The position numbers and the translations under genes were made by a program. Below, in pieces: positions 19,738 to 28,255 of a stretch of 64,000 nt of DNA. Source of the DNA: Pseudomonadota bacterium (GTDB lineage: Bacteria; Pseudomonadota; Gammaproteobacteria; Burkholderiales; Casimicrobiaceae); assembly GCA_009786025.1 (NCBI GenBank), contig WQUA01000005.1, forward strand, positions 1 through 64,000, given 5' to 3'. Each line of letters begins with the position of its first letter. Position 1 is the first letter of the stretch. The notes below the pieces were generated by a model. That model worked only from the letters and a program-made list of their open reading frames with translations. It made no database searches and had not been told where the DNA came from.

Positions 19738-20466
19738 ATGAAAGCACGCGCCATGATTCTGGCAGCCGGTCGCGGTGAGCGAATGCGACCGTTGTCCGAT
19801 CACACGCCAAAACCGTTGTTGATAGCGGGCGGCAAACCTTTGATCGTCTGGCAAATCGAGGCGCTGGCGCGCGCCGGATTTCACGAGATTGTGATCAACG
19901 TTGCCTGGAAAAGTGCGCAGATCGAAGCGGCTCTTGGCGATGGTGCGGCCTGGCAGGCTCGCCTTCTTTATTCGCGGGAACATCCGGCGCTGGAAACGGC
20001 GGGCGGTATCGCACGCGCGTTGCCGCTGCTTGAGCCCGGACCGGTGTTGGTCGTCAGCGCCGATGTCTGGTCGGCTTACGATTATCAGACGCTTCTGCCG
20101 CGCATCGATGCGATGCGTGAACATGAAAATGCTGTGCAGGCGCATTTGGTGATGGCGCCTAATCCGCCGTACCATCCTGAAGGCGATTTCGCATTGGACG
20201 AACAGGGTGTGCTGCGTATGGACGGTGAACGGCTGACTTTCGGCAACATTGGGATTTACCATACGCAGTTGTTTGCAAATGTGAATCCCGACGTGCCGCA
20301 GAAACTGACGCCGTATTACCGGCAATGGGTGGCGCAGGGCATTGTTTCCGGTGAACGCTACGACGGAGCGTGGTTCAACATCGGCGCGCCGGAAGATCTG
20401 GCGGCGCTGAATGCTTTCTTTGCGGCTAAAATATTCAAAAAACCTTTCTTCGCCACTAATCCATAA
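19738..20466 (+). CDS. murU: N-acetylmuramate 1-phosphate uridylyltransferase MurU
   Basis: Makes UDP-MurNAc from MurNAc-1-phosphate and UTP, after AmgK in peptidoglycan recycling. The 242-residue nucleotidyltransferase has the N-terminal signature LAAGRGERMRPLSDHTPKPL (8-27), the metal-binding aspartate in VVSADVWSAYD and a C-terminal NIGAPEDL. The ATG follows CAGGA. Its stop overlaps the prlC start (TAATG), implying translational coupling. Sugar-1-phosphate specificity is inferred from the amgK neighbour. Confidence 0.9.
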   Translation: MKARAMILAAGRGERMRPLSDHTPKPLLIAGGKPLIVWQIEALARAGFHEIVINVAWKSAQIEAALGDGAAWQARLLYSREHPALETAGGIARALPLLEPGPVLVVSADVWSAYDYQTLLPRIDAMREHENAVQAHLVMAPNPPYHPEGDFALDEQGVLRMDGERLTFGNIGIYHTQLFANVNPDVPQKLTPYYRQWVAQGIVSGERYDGAWFNIGAPEDLAALNAFFAAKIFKKPFFATNP

Positions 20467-22520
20467 TGAACAATCCTCTACTGGTTTCCTCGGGGCTTCC
20501 CTGTTTTTCTGATGTGTGCCCTGAACATGTCGCGCCAGCGTTGGCGCAGCGTTTGCAGGAAGCACGCGCTGCTGTTGAACAGGTCGTCGCTTGTGACACG
20601 CCGCCGACTTGGGAAAATCTGGCGGCGCCGCTCGCGGAGGCGTTCGATCGCCTCGAACAAATGTGGGGCGCGGTGTCGCATCTGAATGCTGTGGTCAATA
20701 CACCGGCGCTGCGCGATGCATACAACACCGGCTTGCCGTTGTTGACGGCGTTTCATAGCGAAGTGTCGCAGGATGCGCGTTTGTTTGCGCGATACCGCGC
20801 ATTGCGTGACGGCACTTTATTTGCAACGCTCCCGGAAGCGCAACAGAAAGCGATTGATAACGCGCTGCGGGATTTTCGCTTAGGTGGCGTCGATTTGCCG
20901 GAGCCGCAGCGCGTACGCTTCAAGGCGTTGCAGGAAGAAATAGCGCAGCTGTCGGCAACCTTCGATGATCACCTGCTTGACGCGACGCAAGATTTTTCAT
21001 TGCTGGTTACCGACGCGAAAGAGCTTGCTGGCCTTCCACCCGATGTGATTGCCGAGGCGCGTGCGCAGGCGGAGAAGAACGGGCAAACGGGTTGGCGGTT
21101 GACGTTGCTGGCGCCGTGTTATCGACCGGTGATGCAATACGCTGAACACCGGCCGCTGCGGGCGGCGCTGCATCGTGCTTACGCGACGCGCGCGTCTGAG
21201 TTGGGCGTCGATCCGACGCGCGATAACGCGATGCTGATTCGTCGGCTGCTGGCACTGCGCGCCGAGGAGGCGGATCTGCTGGGCTACCCGCACTATGGCG
21301 CGGTTTCGTTGGTGCCGAAAATGGCCAATAGTGTTGATGAAGTGCTGGCGTTTCTCGGCGATTTGGCGAAGCGGGTGCGGCCTTTTGCCGAGCACGATGT
21401 GGAAGCGCTGCGAGCTTTTGCGCGTGAAAAGCTTGGGCTGGATGAGCTGATGCCTTGGGATGTGGCGTTTGCTTCGGAGAAAATGAAGCAACGCGATTAC
21501 GCTTTTTCCGATCAGGAAGTGCGTGCGTATTTTCAGGAAGAAAAGGTATTGAGCGGTTTGTTTCGGATGATTGAAACCTTATTCGGTTTGACGGTTCGCT
21601 CAGCTCCAGCAGAAACCTGGCACCCTGATGTTCGCTATTTCGAGTTAAGTGACAAAACGAATGATAAAGAAAACGGTGAAGTGGTCGGGCGTTTCTATCT
21701 CGATCTCTATGCACGCGAGAAAAAGCAGGGTGGCGCCTGGATGAATGGCGCGTTGCCGTTACGAGTGAAGCGTGATCATATACAGAAGCCGGTTGTATAT
21801 TTGACCTGCAATTTTCCAGCGCCGGTCAGTGGCAAACCAGCGACGTTTACCCACGATGACGTGCTGACGCTGTTCCATGAGTTCGGCCACGGCCTGCATC
21901 AGTTGTTGACGCGTGAACCGACGCCGGGCGTATCCGGGCTTGAGGGTTTTGAATGGGACGCGGTGGAATTGCCCAGTCAGTTGATGGAGAATTTTTGTTG
22001 GGAGTGGAGCGTGGTCGAGGCGATGAGCGGGCATGTTGAAACAGGAGCGCCTTTGCCACGCACATTATTCGACAAAATGCTGGCGGCGCGACATTTTCAG
22101 GCGGGGTTGATGTTGCTTCGGCAAATCGAATTCGGCTTGTTCGACATGCGGCTGCACGCGGCGCGCCCGGCGCCTGATGCGCGTGCTGTGTTGAACGGCG
22201 TACGCCGTGAGGTCGCGGTGTTGCCTTATGCCGATTATGATCGCTTCGAGAACAGCTTCGGACACATTTTTGCGGGCGGTTACGCGGCCGGTTATTACAG
22301 CTATTTGTGGGCGGAAGTGCTGTCATCGGACGCCTACAGTTTGTTCGAGGAGGCGGGCGTGCTTTCAGCCGAGATCGGTCGTCGGTTACGCGACGAAATC
22401 CTCGGGCGCGGCAGTGTGCGAAATGCGCTACAGTCGTTCATTGCGTTCCGCGGTCGCCCCCCACAAATGGGGGCTTTTTTGCGCCACAATGGCATCATAG
22501 AGGTAGCCGAGGAGGTGTGA
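20466..22520 (+). CDS. prlC: Oligopeptidase A (M3 family metallopeptidase)
   Basis: A cytoplasmic zinc endopeptidase that degrades short peptides, including cleaved signal peptides. The 684 residues fit family length. The zinc site is HEFGH (471-475) in LFHEFGHGLHQLL, with a downstream glutamate in GFEWDAVELPSQLMENF. It overlaps murU by one base and is followed 2 bases later by the glutaredoxin-like gene. Confidence 0.94.
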   Translation: MNNPLLVSSGLPCFSDVCPEHVAPALAQRLQEARAAVEQVVACDTPPTWENLAAPLAEAFDRLEQMWGAVSHLNAVVNTPALRDAYNTGLPLLTAFHSEVSQDARLFARYRALRDGTLFATLPEAQQKAIDNALRDFRLGGVDLPEPQRVRFKALQEEIAQLSATFDDHLLDATQDFSLLVTDAKELAGLPPDVIAEARAQAEKNGQTGWRLTLLAPCYRPVMQYAEHRPLRAALHRAYATRASELGVDPTRDNAMLIRRLLALRAEEADLLGYPHYGAVSLVPKMANSVDEVLAFLGDLAKRVRPFAEHDVEALRAFAREKLGLDELMPWDVAFASEKMKQRDYAFSDQEVRAYFQEEKVLSGLFRMIETLFGLTVRSAPAETWHPDVRYFELSDKTNDKENGEVVGRFYLDLYAREKKQGGAWMNGALPLRVKRDHIQKPVVYLTCNFPAPVSGKPATFTHDDVLTLFHEFGHGLHQLLTREPTPGVSGLEGFEWDAVELPSQLMENFCWEWSVVEAMSGHVETGAPLPRTLFDKMLAARHFQAGLMLLRQIEFGLFDMRLHAARPAPDARAVLNGVRREVAVLPYADYDRFENSFGHIFAGGYAAGYYSYLWAEVLSSDAYSLFEEAGVLSAEIGRRLRDEILGRGSVRNALQSFIAFRGRPPQMGAFLRHNGIIEVAEEV

Positions 22521-22522
22521 TC

Positions 22523-23137
22523 ATGATTGTTTTCCCTTCGCCTTTTTTTTCGTTTTTGGGGCGTGCGATGTTGATGGTCGTGGTGTTGATGTTGGCGCTG
22601 AGCACGACAGCCCAGAATCTTTACCGCTACGTTGATGCCGACGGCCGTGTCGTCTATTCCGACAAACCGCCGCCGCCTTCCGCCAAGGAAACACAGGTCA
22701 AGCGCGCGGGCGGTAATGTCGTTGAGACCGACAAAATTTCTGCGAGCACGCGACAAGCGATGGAGCGCTTTCCGGTAACACTGTATGCGTTCTCGTGCGG
22801 AGCGTTGTGCGAAGACGCCGAGGCGTTGCTGCAAAAACGCGGCATCCCCTACTCTTATGTCAATACGCAGAACGAGGACGGCGCTGGCAAGCTGAAGAAA
22901 CTGACTGGCGAACTTCAGGTGCCGGTGTTGCAGGTGGGCACTGAATTTCGCAAAGGGTTCAACGAGGCTTCCTGGCAGCAGTTGCTCGATCGCGGTGGCT
23001 ACGCCAAAGACGCCGGTGTAAAAACGCCGACGAAGCACACGGCAACGCCATCGCCTTCATCAACGCCAACGGCGGGGCAGCAGGGCTCTGATGCTGACGA
23101 GGCGCCGCCGGCTGCTCCTGATGAGCCGAAAGCCTGA
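22523..23137 (+). CDS. DUF4124/glutaredoxin-like secreted protein
   Basis: A 204-residue protein with a signal or anchor sequence (12-30). A DUF4124 motif NLYRYVDADGRVVYSDKPP lies at 32-50 and a thioredoxin-fold segment at about 84-160 with VTLYAFSCGALCEDAEALLQ, where C92 and C96 form CxxxC rather than the usual CxxC. The tail is rich in P, T and S. A thiol-disulfide role in the envelope is plausible but unproven. ATG 22523 follows the good ribosome site GAGGAGGTG; it is 2 bases after prlC. Confidence 0.82.
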   Translation: MIVFPSPFFSFLGRAMLMVVVLMLALSTTAQNLYRYVDADGRVVYSDKPPPPSAKETQVKRAGGNVVETDKISASTRQAMERFPVTLYAFSCGALCEDAEALLQKRGIPYSYVNTQNEDGAGKLKKLTGELQVPVLQVGTEFRKGFNEASWQQLLDRGGYAKDAGVKTPTKHTATPSPSSTPTAGQQGSDADEAPPAAPDEPKA

Positions 23138-23189
23138 GGACGGGATCAAATCTTGTTGGGGTGGGTTCCGAACCTGCCTACGTGTTTTA

Positions 23190-23315
23190 CGTGAAGGCGC
23201 GGGGAAGAGCAAACGCTCTCTCCTGTATCACTCTTTCGCAAGCGGGAAGAGAAGCGGTTTTCTTCGTGGTTTCGCGTGAGAATTTCTTTGTGTTCTTTGT
23301 GGCTGAAAAACGCTT
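23190..23315. repeat. Dispersed repeats before xthA
   Basis: A copy of the 'cgtgagaatttctttgtgtt' to 'ctttgtggctgaaaa' family (23272-23312), preceded by a CGCAAGCGGGAAGAG hairpin remnant (23235-23255). Confidence 0.6.
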
Positions 23316-23337
23316 GTAAAACGAGAACAAAACAAAC

Positions 23338-24216
23338 ATGAAAATCGCCGCCTGGAACGTTAATTCGCTAAATGTGCGCTTGCCGCGCTTGTTGGCCTGG
23401 TTGAAAAAGCAGACGCCAGACATTGTGTGTTTGCAGGAAACTAAATGTGAAGATACCCGTTTTCCGCGCGACGTTTTGCTTGAAGCCGGTTACCGGAGCT
23501 GCTTTTACGGGCAGAAAACGTATAACGGCGTTGCGATTCTGGCGCGGCAGGAAATGCCGATCACCGAGGTCTGTTGCGGGATCGAGGATTACGACGATCC
23601 GCAGGCGCGGGTGATCGCGGCGACGGTGGCGGGGATCAGAGTGGTTTGCGTTTATGTGCCGAATGGGCAGGTGGTGGGCAGCGAGAAATTCGAATACAAA
23701 ATGCACTGGTGCCGCCGTTTGCGGCGTTATTTGCAGGAAGCATTGGCGCAATATCCGATGCTTGTTGTTGCCGGTGATTTCAATATCGCGCCGGAGGATC
23801 GCGATGTTCACGATCCAGAAGCGTGGCACGGCCAAATTTTGTGCTCCGATGACGAGCGCGCTGCATTCCGGTCGTTTCTTGCGCTGGGGCTTGTTGACAG
23901 CTTTCGCTTGTTTGAACAGCCGCCGAATATGTTCAGTTGGTGGGATTACCGGCAACTGGGGTTCATCAAAAACCGGGGCTTGCGTATCGACCATCTGTTG
24001 ATTTCCGAAGTGCTGCAGCCGCAGTGTGTTGCCGGAACGATCGACCGCGAAGAACGCAGGGGAGAAAAGCCGTCGGATCACGCGCCGGTGATAGTGGAGC
24101 TGCGATCAGAGATCAGAGGTCAGAAGAATTTAACCGCAAAGAATACAAAAAAGTCAGCTTTATTGCGAGGAACGATAGTGACGAAGCAATCCAGAGAAAT
24201 CCCGCCCTCACCCTAA
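23338..24216 (+). CDS. xthA: Exodeoxyribonuclease III (AP endonuclease)
   Basis: Cleaves DNA 5' to abasic sites and removes 3'-blocking ends in base-excision repair. The exonuclease-endonuclease-phosphatase fold has N7, E34 (LQETKCED), D147 and N149 (GDFNIAPED), and D247-H248 (SDHAPV). The native protein should end near VELRS (about 257). The last 36 residues (RSEIRGQKN... REIPPSP) are translated from two dispersed repeats, 'cagagatcagaggtcagaag' and 'ttaaccgcaaagaatacaaa'. The native stop seems to have been lost or replaced by repeat sequence. Confidence 0.94.
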   Translation: MKIAAWNVNSLNVRLPRLLAWLKKQTPDIVCLQETKCEDTRFPRDVLLEAGYRSCFYGQKTYNGVAILARQEMPITEVCCGIEDYDDPQARVIAATVAGIRVVCVYVPNGQVVGSEKFEYKMHWCRRLRRYLQEALAQYPMLVVAGDFNIAPEDRDVHDPEAWHGQILCSDDERAAFRSFLALGLVDSFRLFEQPPNMFSWWDYRQLGFIKNRGLRIDHLLISEVLQPQCVAGTIDREERRGEKPSDHAPVIVELRSEIRGQKNLTAKNTKKSALLRGTIVTKQSREIPPSP

Positions 24217-24310
24217 CCCTCCTCCCTTGAAGGGGAGGGCGTGGCTACGCTTCGCGTCCTCGCGCCTTCGCGAGAGAAGGTTTTTCTGATCCCTGATCCT
24301 TTGCCTCTGA
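24105..24310. repeat. Dispersed repeats covering the 3' ends of xthA and the convergent transporter gene
   Basis: Holds a 'gatcagaggtcagaa' copy (24109-24127), a 'taaccgcaaagaatacaaa' copy (24130-24149), a hairpin CTCCCTTGAAGGGGAG (24223-24238), a 'ttcgcgtcctcgcgccttcg' copy (24250-24272) and 'ctgatccctgatcctttgcc' (24287-24306). Both flanking genes read through into it. Confidence 0.8.
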
Positions 24311-25408
24311 TCCCTGCTCTTCGTCTTCTTCAGTCAGCCATTCGCGCCAGATCGCCACCAGCAGCGCCATCACCACCGGGCCGACGAACAAGCCGACCAG
24401 CCCCATTGTTTGAACGCCGCCGACCAATCCGAACAGGGTTGGCAAGAACGGCAGCTTGACCGGGCCGCCGACCAGTTTCGGGCGGATGGTTTTATCGACA
24501 ACGAACAGCTCGACCGCGCCCCAGGCGAACAGTCCCAGTCCGTGCCAGGGATAACCACTTCCGACCAGATAGATCGACACCAGCGACATTGCGGTAGGCG
24601 CGCCGCCCGGAACCATCGCCATGAAGCCAGTGATGACGCCGAGCGCCAGTGGCGACGGCGCGCCGACAATCCAGTAAGCGATTCCAAGCACGACACCTTC
24701 GCCGATAGCGATGATCGTCATGCCGGTGACAGTGGAACTGACCATCGTCGGCGCCACCCGCGAAACACGATGCCAGCGTTTCGGCAAAATACGTTCGCCG
24801 ACTTTGTCGAGTTGTTGCGCGAGCGTGCGCCCGTCCTTATAAACGAAGAAAAGCGTGATTAACATGAACACCAACGCCAGCAGAACCGAGAATAATTGAC
24901 CGCCGAATGTGATTGCGATTCGGGAGATGTTGGCGAGTTGTCCCAGACCAATCAACTGCGACAGATCGCTGATGGCGTGCGGATGGTTCAGCGTTTCGTT
25001 CCACCATTCCGTCAGGAAAGAACCGACGCCCGGTAATTGCGTCACCCAGGCAGGCGCCTCGGCGCCGTAACGGTTAACGGAAAGCAGCCAGGTAATCCAT
25101 TGCTGAACTTCGCGGGCGGTGTAGAGCACCACGACGATCAGCGGCACGATAATCAACAGAAGCACAAGAAAGGTAGCGATGCCGGCTGATAGCCAGGTTT
25201 TTCCGTGGCAGCGTAAGGCCAGTTTCTCGTATAAAGGCCAGGATGCAAAAGCAATAATCAGCGCCGCCAGAATCGGCACCAGAAAGCCGTGAAAGAAATA
25301 CACGCCGACCGCCAGGACAAACAGAATCAGCCAGCGGGCAACCGGATGGGCGGCGATAGGGGCGTTGATGGGCATGGTCGGCGTGAGTAATCGGTGAAGC
25401 ACCATCAT
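24245..25408 (-). CDS. AI-2E family transporter (PerM/TqsA-like membrane protein)
   Basis: A 387-residue integral membrane protein with about 7-8 hydrophobic segments and the family motif VPGGAPTAMS followed by KLPFLPTLFGLVGGVQTMGLVGLFVGPV. Family members export diverse small molecules or ions; AI-2 export is shown only for TqsA. The likely native end is WREWLTEED. The final 28 or so residues (EQGSEAKDQGSEKPSLAKARGREA) are encoded by the 'cagggatcagaggcaaagg' type repeat. The ATG pair MM at 25408 is not strongly supported; a later M12 (25375) is possible. Confidence 0.86.
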   Translation of the reverse strand: MMVLHRLLTPTMPINAPIAAHPVARWLILFVLAVGVYFFHGFLVPILAALIIAFASWPLYEKLALRCHGKTWLSAGIATFLVLLLIIVPLIVVVLYTAREVQQWITWLLSVNRYGAEAPAWVTQLPGVGSFLTEWWNETLNHPHAISDLSQLIGLGQLANISRIAITFGGQLFSVLLALVFMLITLFFVYKDGRTLAQQLDKVGERILPKRWHRVSRVAPTMVSSTVTGMTIIAIGEGVVLGIAYWIVGAPSPLALGVITGFMAMVPGGAPTAMSLVSIYLVGSGYPWHGLGLFAWGAVELFVVDKTIRPKLVGGPVKLPFLPTLFGLVGGVQTMGLVGLFVGPVVMALLVAIWREWLTEEDEEQGSEAKDQGSEKPSLAKARGREA

Positions 25409-25439
25409 AGCAAGTTTGCGGTTCTGCCGACAGGAATGG

Positions 25440-25490
25440 GGCGTCAGGGATCAGAAATCAGGGGCCAGAGGTCAGATACGTACCGTCATT
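25440..25490. repeat. 'cagggatcagaaatcagggg' repeat copy
   Basis: A clear copy of the 'ATCAG' repeat family (about 25444-25480), upstream of the transporter gene. Confidence 0.7.
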
Positions 25491-25529
25491 TCTACGAAAG
25501 CGAAGGGTTGGGGCATTTTCGCGCACACA

Positions 25530-25565
25530 AAAAAATTGCCGGTGCAAGGCCGGCAATTTTTATAC
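25530..25565 (-). terminator. Terminator of the two-gene unknown operon
   Basis: AAAATTGCCGG / CCGGCAATTTT, 11-bp stem with a 7-base loop, U run on the minus-strand transcript. Confidence 0.88.
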
Positions 25566-25615
25566 GATTTAAGAGAGTTGGCGAATTTTGGTCAGCGCAA
25601 ACTTCGTCGGAGTTA

Positions 25616-26245
25616 TCAAAGGTCTCTTGCTGCCTCTCTAGCTCTTTCTCTTCTCAGCCTTTCCTGGTCGATGCCGGCGAATGTTCCGGAAACCAGACGG
25701 ACAGCCGCTGCCTCGATACCGGCGCCGCGCTCTTCTATTTGCACGAAATCGTTGCCGAGCTTCCAGGTCGCCATATGGTTTTCGATATTGTCGCCGAACC
25801 GGTTTTGAACAGTTTCCATTTTTTCATTCGCTTGCGAACCGTATTTTTCAACCAGCGCATCGCGGACATCCCGGTACCAGTTGGAATGGAAAATAACAGA
25901 CACATAGCTCAGTTTGTCGCTCTCGAATTTGGCGATATAGACCTGAACCGCCGCCGGGCCGTACCTCATCTGGTTCCGGTATTCGCGCTGGCAATCCAGA
26001 GTTCTTCTGATGTCTATAATGTCCTTCGGGTCGTTGTTCCTGACGCTCAAACATTTTTTTTCGGCCTCGGTATCAACATAAAGATTGCAAGTTCCCCCTT
26101 CGCATTTGAAGTCCGGGAATTTCTTGAGGAGAGCCTCCTGCGAAGCTCCGAAAGGAATGCCCTTGAACTCGACCCCGGCGGCACCGGCAAACAGCGACCA
26201 AGCGAACAGTGTCGCGCTTAAGAGCGCAAACAGAGTTTTTTTCAT
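25616..26245 (-). CDS. Secreted protein of unknown function
   Basis: A 209-residue protein with a signal peptide (MKKTLFALLSATLFAWSLFAGAAG). The start of the mature part, VEFKGIPFGASQEALLKKFP, and the nearby cysteines in FKCEGGTCNLYVDTEAEKKC look like periplasmic proteins that begin 'GIPFG(A/S)xxxxV...F'. I cannot name the family. The C-terminus is basic and helical. The ATG at 26245 overlaps the stop of the upstream gene (ATGA), so the two are translationally coupled. A terminator follows. Confidence 0.78.
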   Translation of the reverse strand: MKKTLFALLSATLFAWSLFAGAAGVEFKGIPFGASQEALLKKFPDFKCEGGTCNLYVDTEAEKKCLSVRNNDPKDIIDIRRTLDCQREYRNQMRYGPAAVQVYIAKFESDKLSYVSVIFHSNWYRDVRDALVEKYGSQANEKMETVQNRFGDNIENHMATWKLGNDFVQIEERGAGIEAAAVRLVSGTFAGIDQERLRRERAREAARDL

Positions 26246-26979
26246 AATGATTCCTTGGTTAAATAAAAATCCCCAGTTCCACATCTGTATCCCACTCTTC
26301 CGATCATCGGAACGGCGTTAGCGCCACTCCCGATCCATTCAAATATCGACTTCCCGAGCGGGTTGTCGCTCTGCGCATACAAATCATCCGGCACTACAAA
26401 CAGGCACTCCACCGGCTTTTCTCCGCCGTCAACAGGGGCAAACACACGGCCCACAACCGGGTTCCGTGTTTTCGGCCGGTTGATGACTTTGGTATCGCTG
26501 CTAAAAAGCCGAGTTCCCATGTTGCAATCTATTACTTTAACAGTTAACCGATTTTTTGGCTTGGCTTTAAGCTGTCGTAAACCATCCGCCGAAAGGGGGA
26601 GACGTTTGCCCGCCAAAGCATTCCATTGTTTTTTTTCACCATCGGAGGGCAGCCACGGGCAGTTTGATAGGGTGCGCAAGCCCGATCCCGTCGATGGGTA
26701 TGTAACAGGCTGAACGCAAATCGGGGCGGGTGACGGAGATGCAGCGCAGCGATCAGCAGCGATCCTGCCCCGCGGTTTTCTTGGCATGCGCTTGATTTTT
26801 CCTGCGGTATCGTCCCTAACCCCCATTGTCTTGCCCGTTTTTTGCTCTACGACATTGTTTTCGAGTTGACTGATGTATGACGGAGACACTTCTGCATTTT
26901 TGGTGAAAACATCAATACCGCCTTTTCGAGCAATCGCCGAAAGCGGGTAGTCAAGTCGAATTTTTTCCGATGTTTTCAT
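26242..26979 (-). CDS. Hypothetical protein with HTH-like N-terminus
   Basis: A 245-residue protein of unknown function. Near the N-terminus, GGIDVFTKNAEVSPSYISQL (about 20-39) has the look of a Cro/CI helix-turn-helix. This is followed by a Lys/Arg/Pro-rich linker and a region with WNALAGKRLPLSADGLRQL and VVGRVFAPVDGGEKPVECLF. I chose ATG 26979; the frame is open to 27063. A TATAAT overlaps that ATG, which makes the start doubtful. It overlaps the secreted-protein gene by 4 bases. The pair interrupts the spacing between the AI-2E gene and purC and may be acquired. Confidence 0.6.
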   Translation of the reverse strand: MKTSEKIRLDYPLSAIARKGGIDVFTKNAEVSPSYISQLENNVVEQKTGKTMGVRDDTAGKIKRMPRKPRGRIAADRCAASPSPAPICVQPVTYPSTGSGLRTLSNCPWLPSDGEKKQWNALAGKRLPLSADGLRQLKAKPKNRLTVKVIDCNMGTRLFSSDTKVINRPKTRNPVVGRVFAPVDGGEKPVECLFVVPDDLYAQSDNPLGKSIFEWIGSGANAVPMIGRVGYRCGTGDFYLTKESL

Positions 26980-27311
26980 TATAACATTCTGCGTCAATCC
27001 GCTAACCCATGAAATGCAGGGAACACTTGGCTCCGAATTCTTGAATCGGCAATCCGATAACATGAATCTTCGCTTTTACCTCGTTCAAAAACAGCAGCAA
27101 GGAGCGCCCGTACCGATATGGGCGACGTGATGACGCGGCCGCGCGCAAGCCAAACGGCATATTGCGTTTTCTCGGCGGGCGTATCAAGCGGCATAGTTGA
27201 GACACGTGTTCAGATAAGGGCTTACTGTAACGCATTTTGGAAATAATCGTCACCAAAATTCGGGGTTGCCGTCGGGGCAGACTGAAAGAGTGTCTCGTGT
27301 ATGGTCAAAAC

Positions 27312-27339
27312 AAAACAAGGAGCCGCGGCTCCTTGTTTT
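27312..27339 (-). terminator. purC terminator
   Basis: A 28-bp perfect palindrome (AAAACAAGGAGCC / GGCTCCTTGTTTT), U run on the purC transcript, 22 bases after its stop. Confidence 0.9.
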
Positions 27340-27360
27340 CAAGGCGTTAACAATTCCGGT

Positions 27361-28083
27361 TTAAAGCGGCACACCGATTCGCATGGCCACTTCACGGTAA
27401 TGCTCGATAACTTCGCCGAGATCGCGGCGAAAACGGTCTTTATCCATTTTTTCGCCGGTCTTGATATCCCATAAACGGCAGCCGTCGGGGGTGAATTCGT
27501 CGCCCAGAAGCAGTGGTCCTTCGGGATCGTCAACGGCGCGGCCAAATTCGAGCTTGTAATCGACGAGATCAATGCCGGCGTTGGCGAACAGCGGCTGTAG
27601 TATCTTATTGACGCGACGGGTCAGAATACGCATCCGCTGAACGTCGTCTTCGCTGGCCCAGCCCAGCACGCGGATATGATCGTCATTGACCATCGGGTCG
27701 TGCAACGCGTCGCTTTTGTAGAAATATTCGAAAATCGGTTCCGGCAGGCGAACGCCTTCCTCGATACCGAGGCGCTTGCTCATCGAGCCGGCGCAGACAT
27801 TGCGGACAACACATTCGACCGGCAGCATTTTCATCGCGCGCACCAGCGATTCGCGCTCGTTCAGCAGCTTGCCGAAATGGGTTTTGATACCGGCTTCTTC
27901 GAGCTTACCCATGATAAAGGCGTTGATTTTGTTATTGGTTTCGCCCTTCTTGGTGAGCTGCGCGAGTTTGGCGCCGTCGAAGGCGGAAACGTCATCGCGG
28001 TAGTGCATGATGACCCAGTTCGGATCGTCGGTGGCGTAAACGGTCTTGGCTTTGCCGCGATAAAGCTCTTCGCCTTTCATCAT
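27361..28083 (-). CDS. purC: SAICAR synthase
   Basis: Phosphoribosylaminoimidazole-succinocarboxamide synthase, which joins aspartate to CAIR with ATP in purine synthesis. The 240 residues match the bacterial form: ELYRGKAKTVY (phosphate loop), MHYRDDVSAFDG, VECVVRNVCAGSMSKRLG and LVDYKLEFGR...LLGDEFTPDGCRLWD. It starts MMKGEELY; either methionine is possible. It lies downstream of the MBL hydrolase, bamC and dapA, the usual betaproteobacterial order. Confidence 0.96.
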   Translation of the reverse strand: MMKGEELYRGKAKTVYATDDPNWVIMHYRDDVSAFDGAKLAQLTKKGETNNKINAFIMGKLEEAGIKTHFGKLLNERESLVRAMKMLPVECVVRNVCAGSMSKRLGIEEGVRLPEPIFEYFYKSDALHDPMVNDDHIRVLGWASEDDVQRMRILTRRVNKILQPLFANAGIDLVDYKLEFGRAVDDPEGPLLLGDEFTPDGCRLWDIKTGEKMDKDRFRRDLGEVIEHYREVAMRIGVPL

Positions 28084-28104
28084 GATGTCTGCCCTTTTTG
28101 TAAA

Positions 28105-28252
28105 TCGGAAAGAATAATTTTAACCGCAAAGAACACAAAGAGCGCAAAAAAGATTGGAAACATCCCTGCCATCAGGCCGGCCAAAAACCATGGGACGCTA
28201 CGCTAAACGTATGAAAAGCCAAGAGTTCTTTGCATTCTTTGCGGTTAAATAG
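28105..28252. repeat. Dispersed repeats between the MBL gene and purC
   Basis: Two facing copies of one family: 'taaccgcaaagaacacaaag' (28121-28150) and its complement 'tctttgcattctttgcggtt' (28226-28248), with about 80 bp between. Confidence 0.78.
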
Positions 28253-28255
28253 TGC

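Noticed and set aside
26994-27194. 66-residue minus-strand open frame upstream of the HTH-like gene
   Set aside because: No ribosome site or motif; overlaps a possible promoter region. Could be real but I cannot support it.
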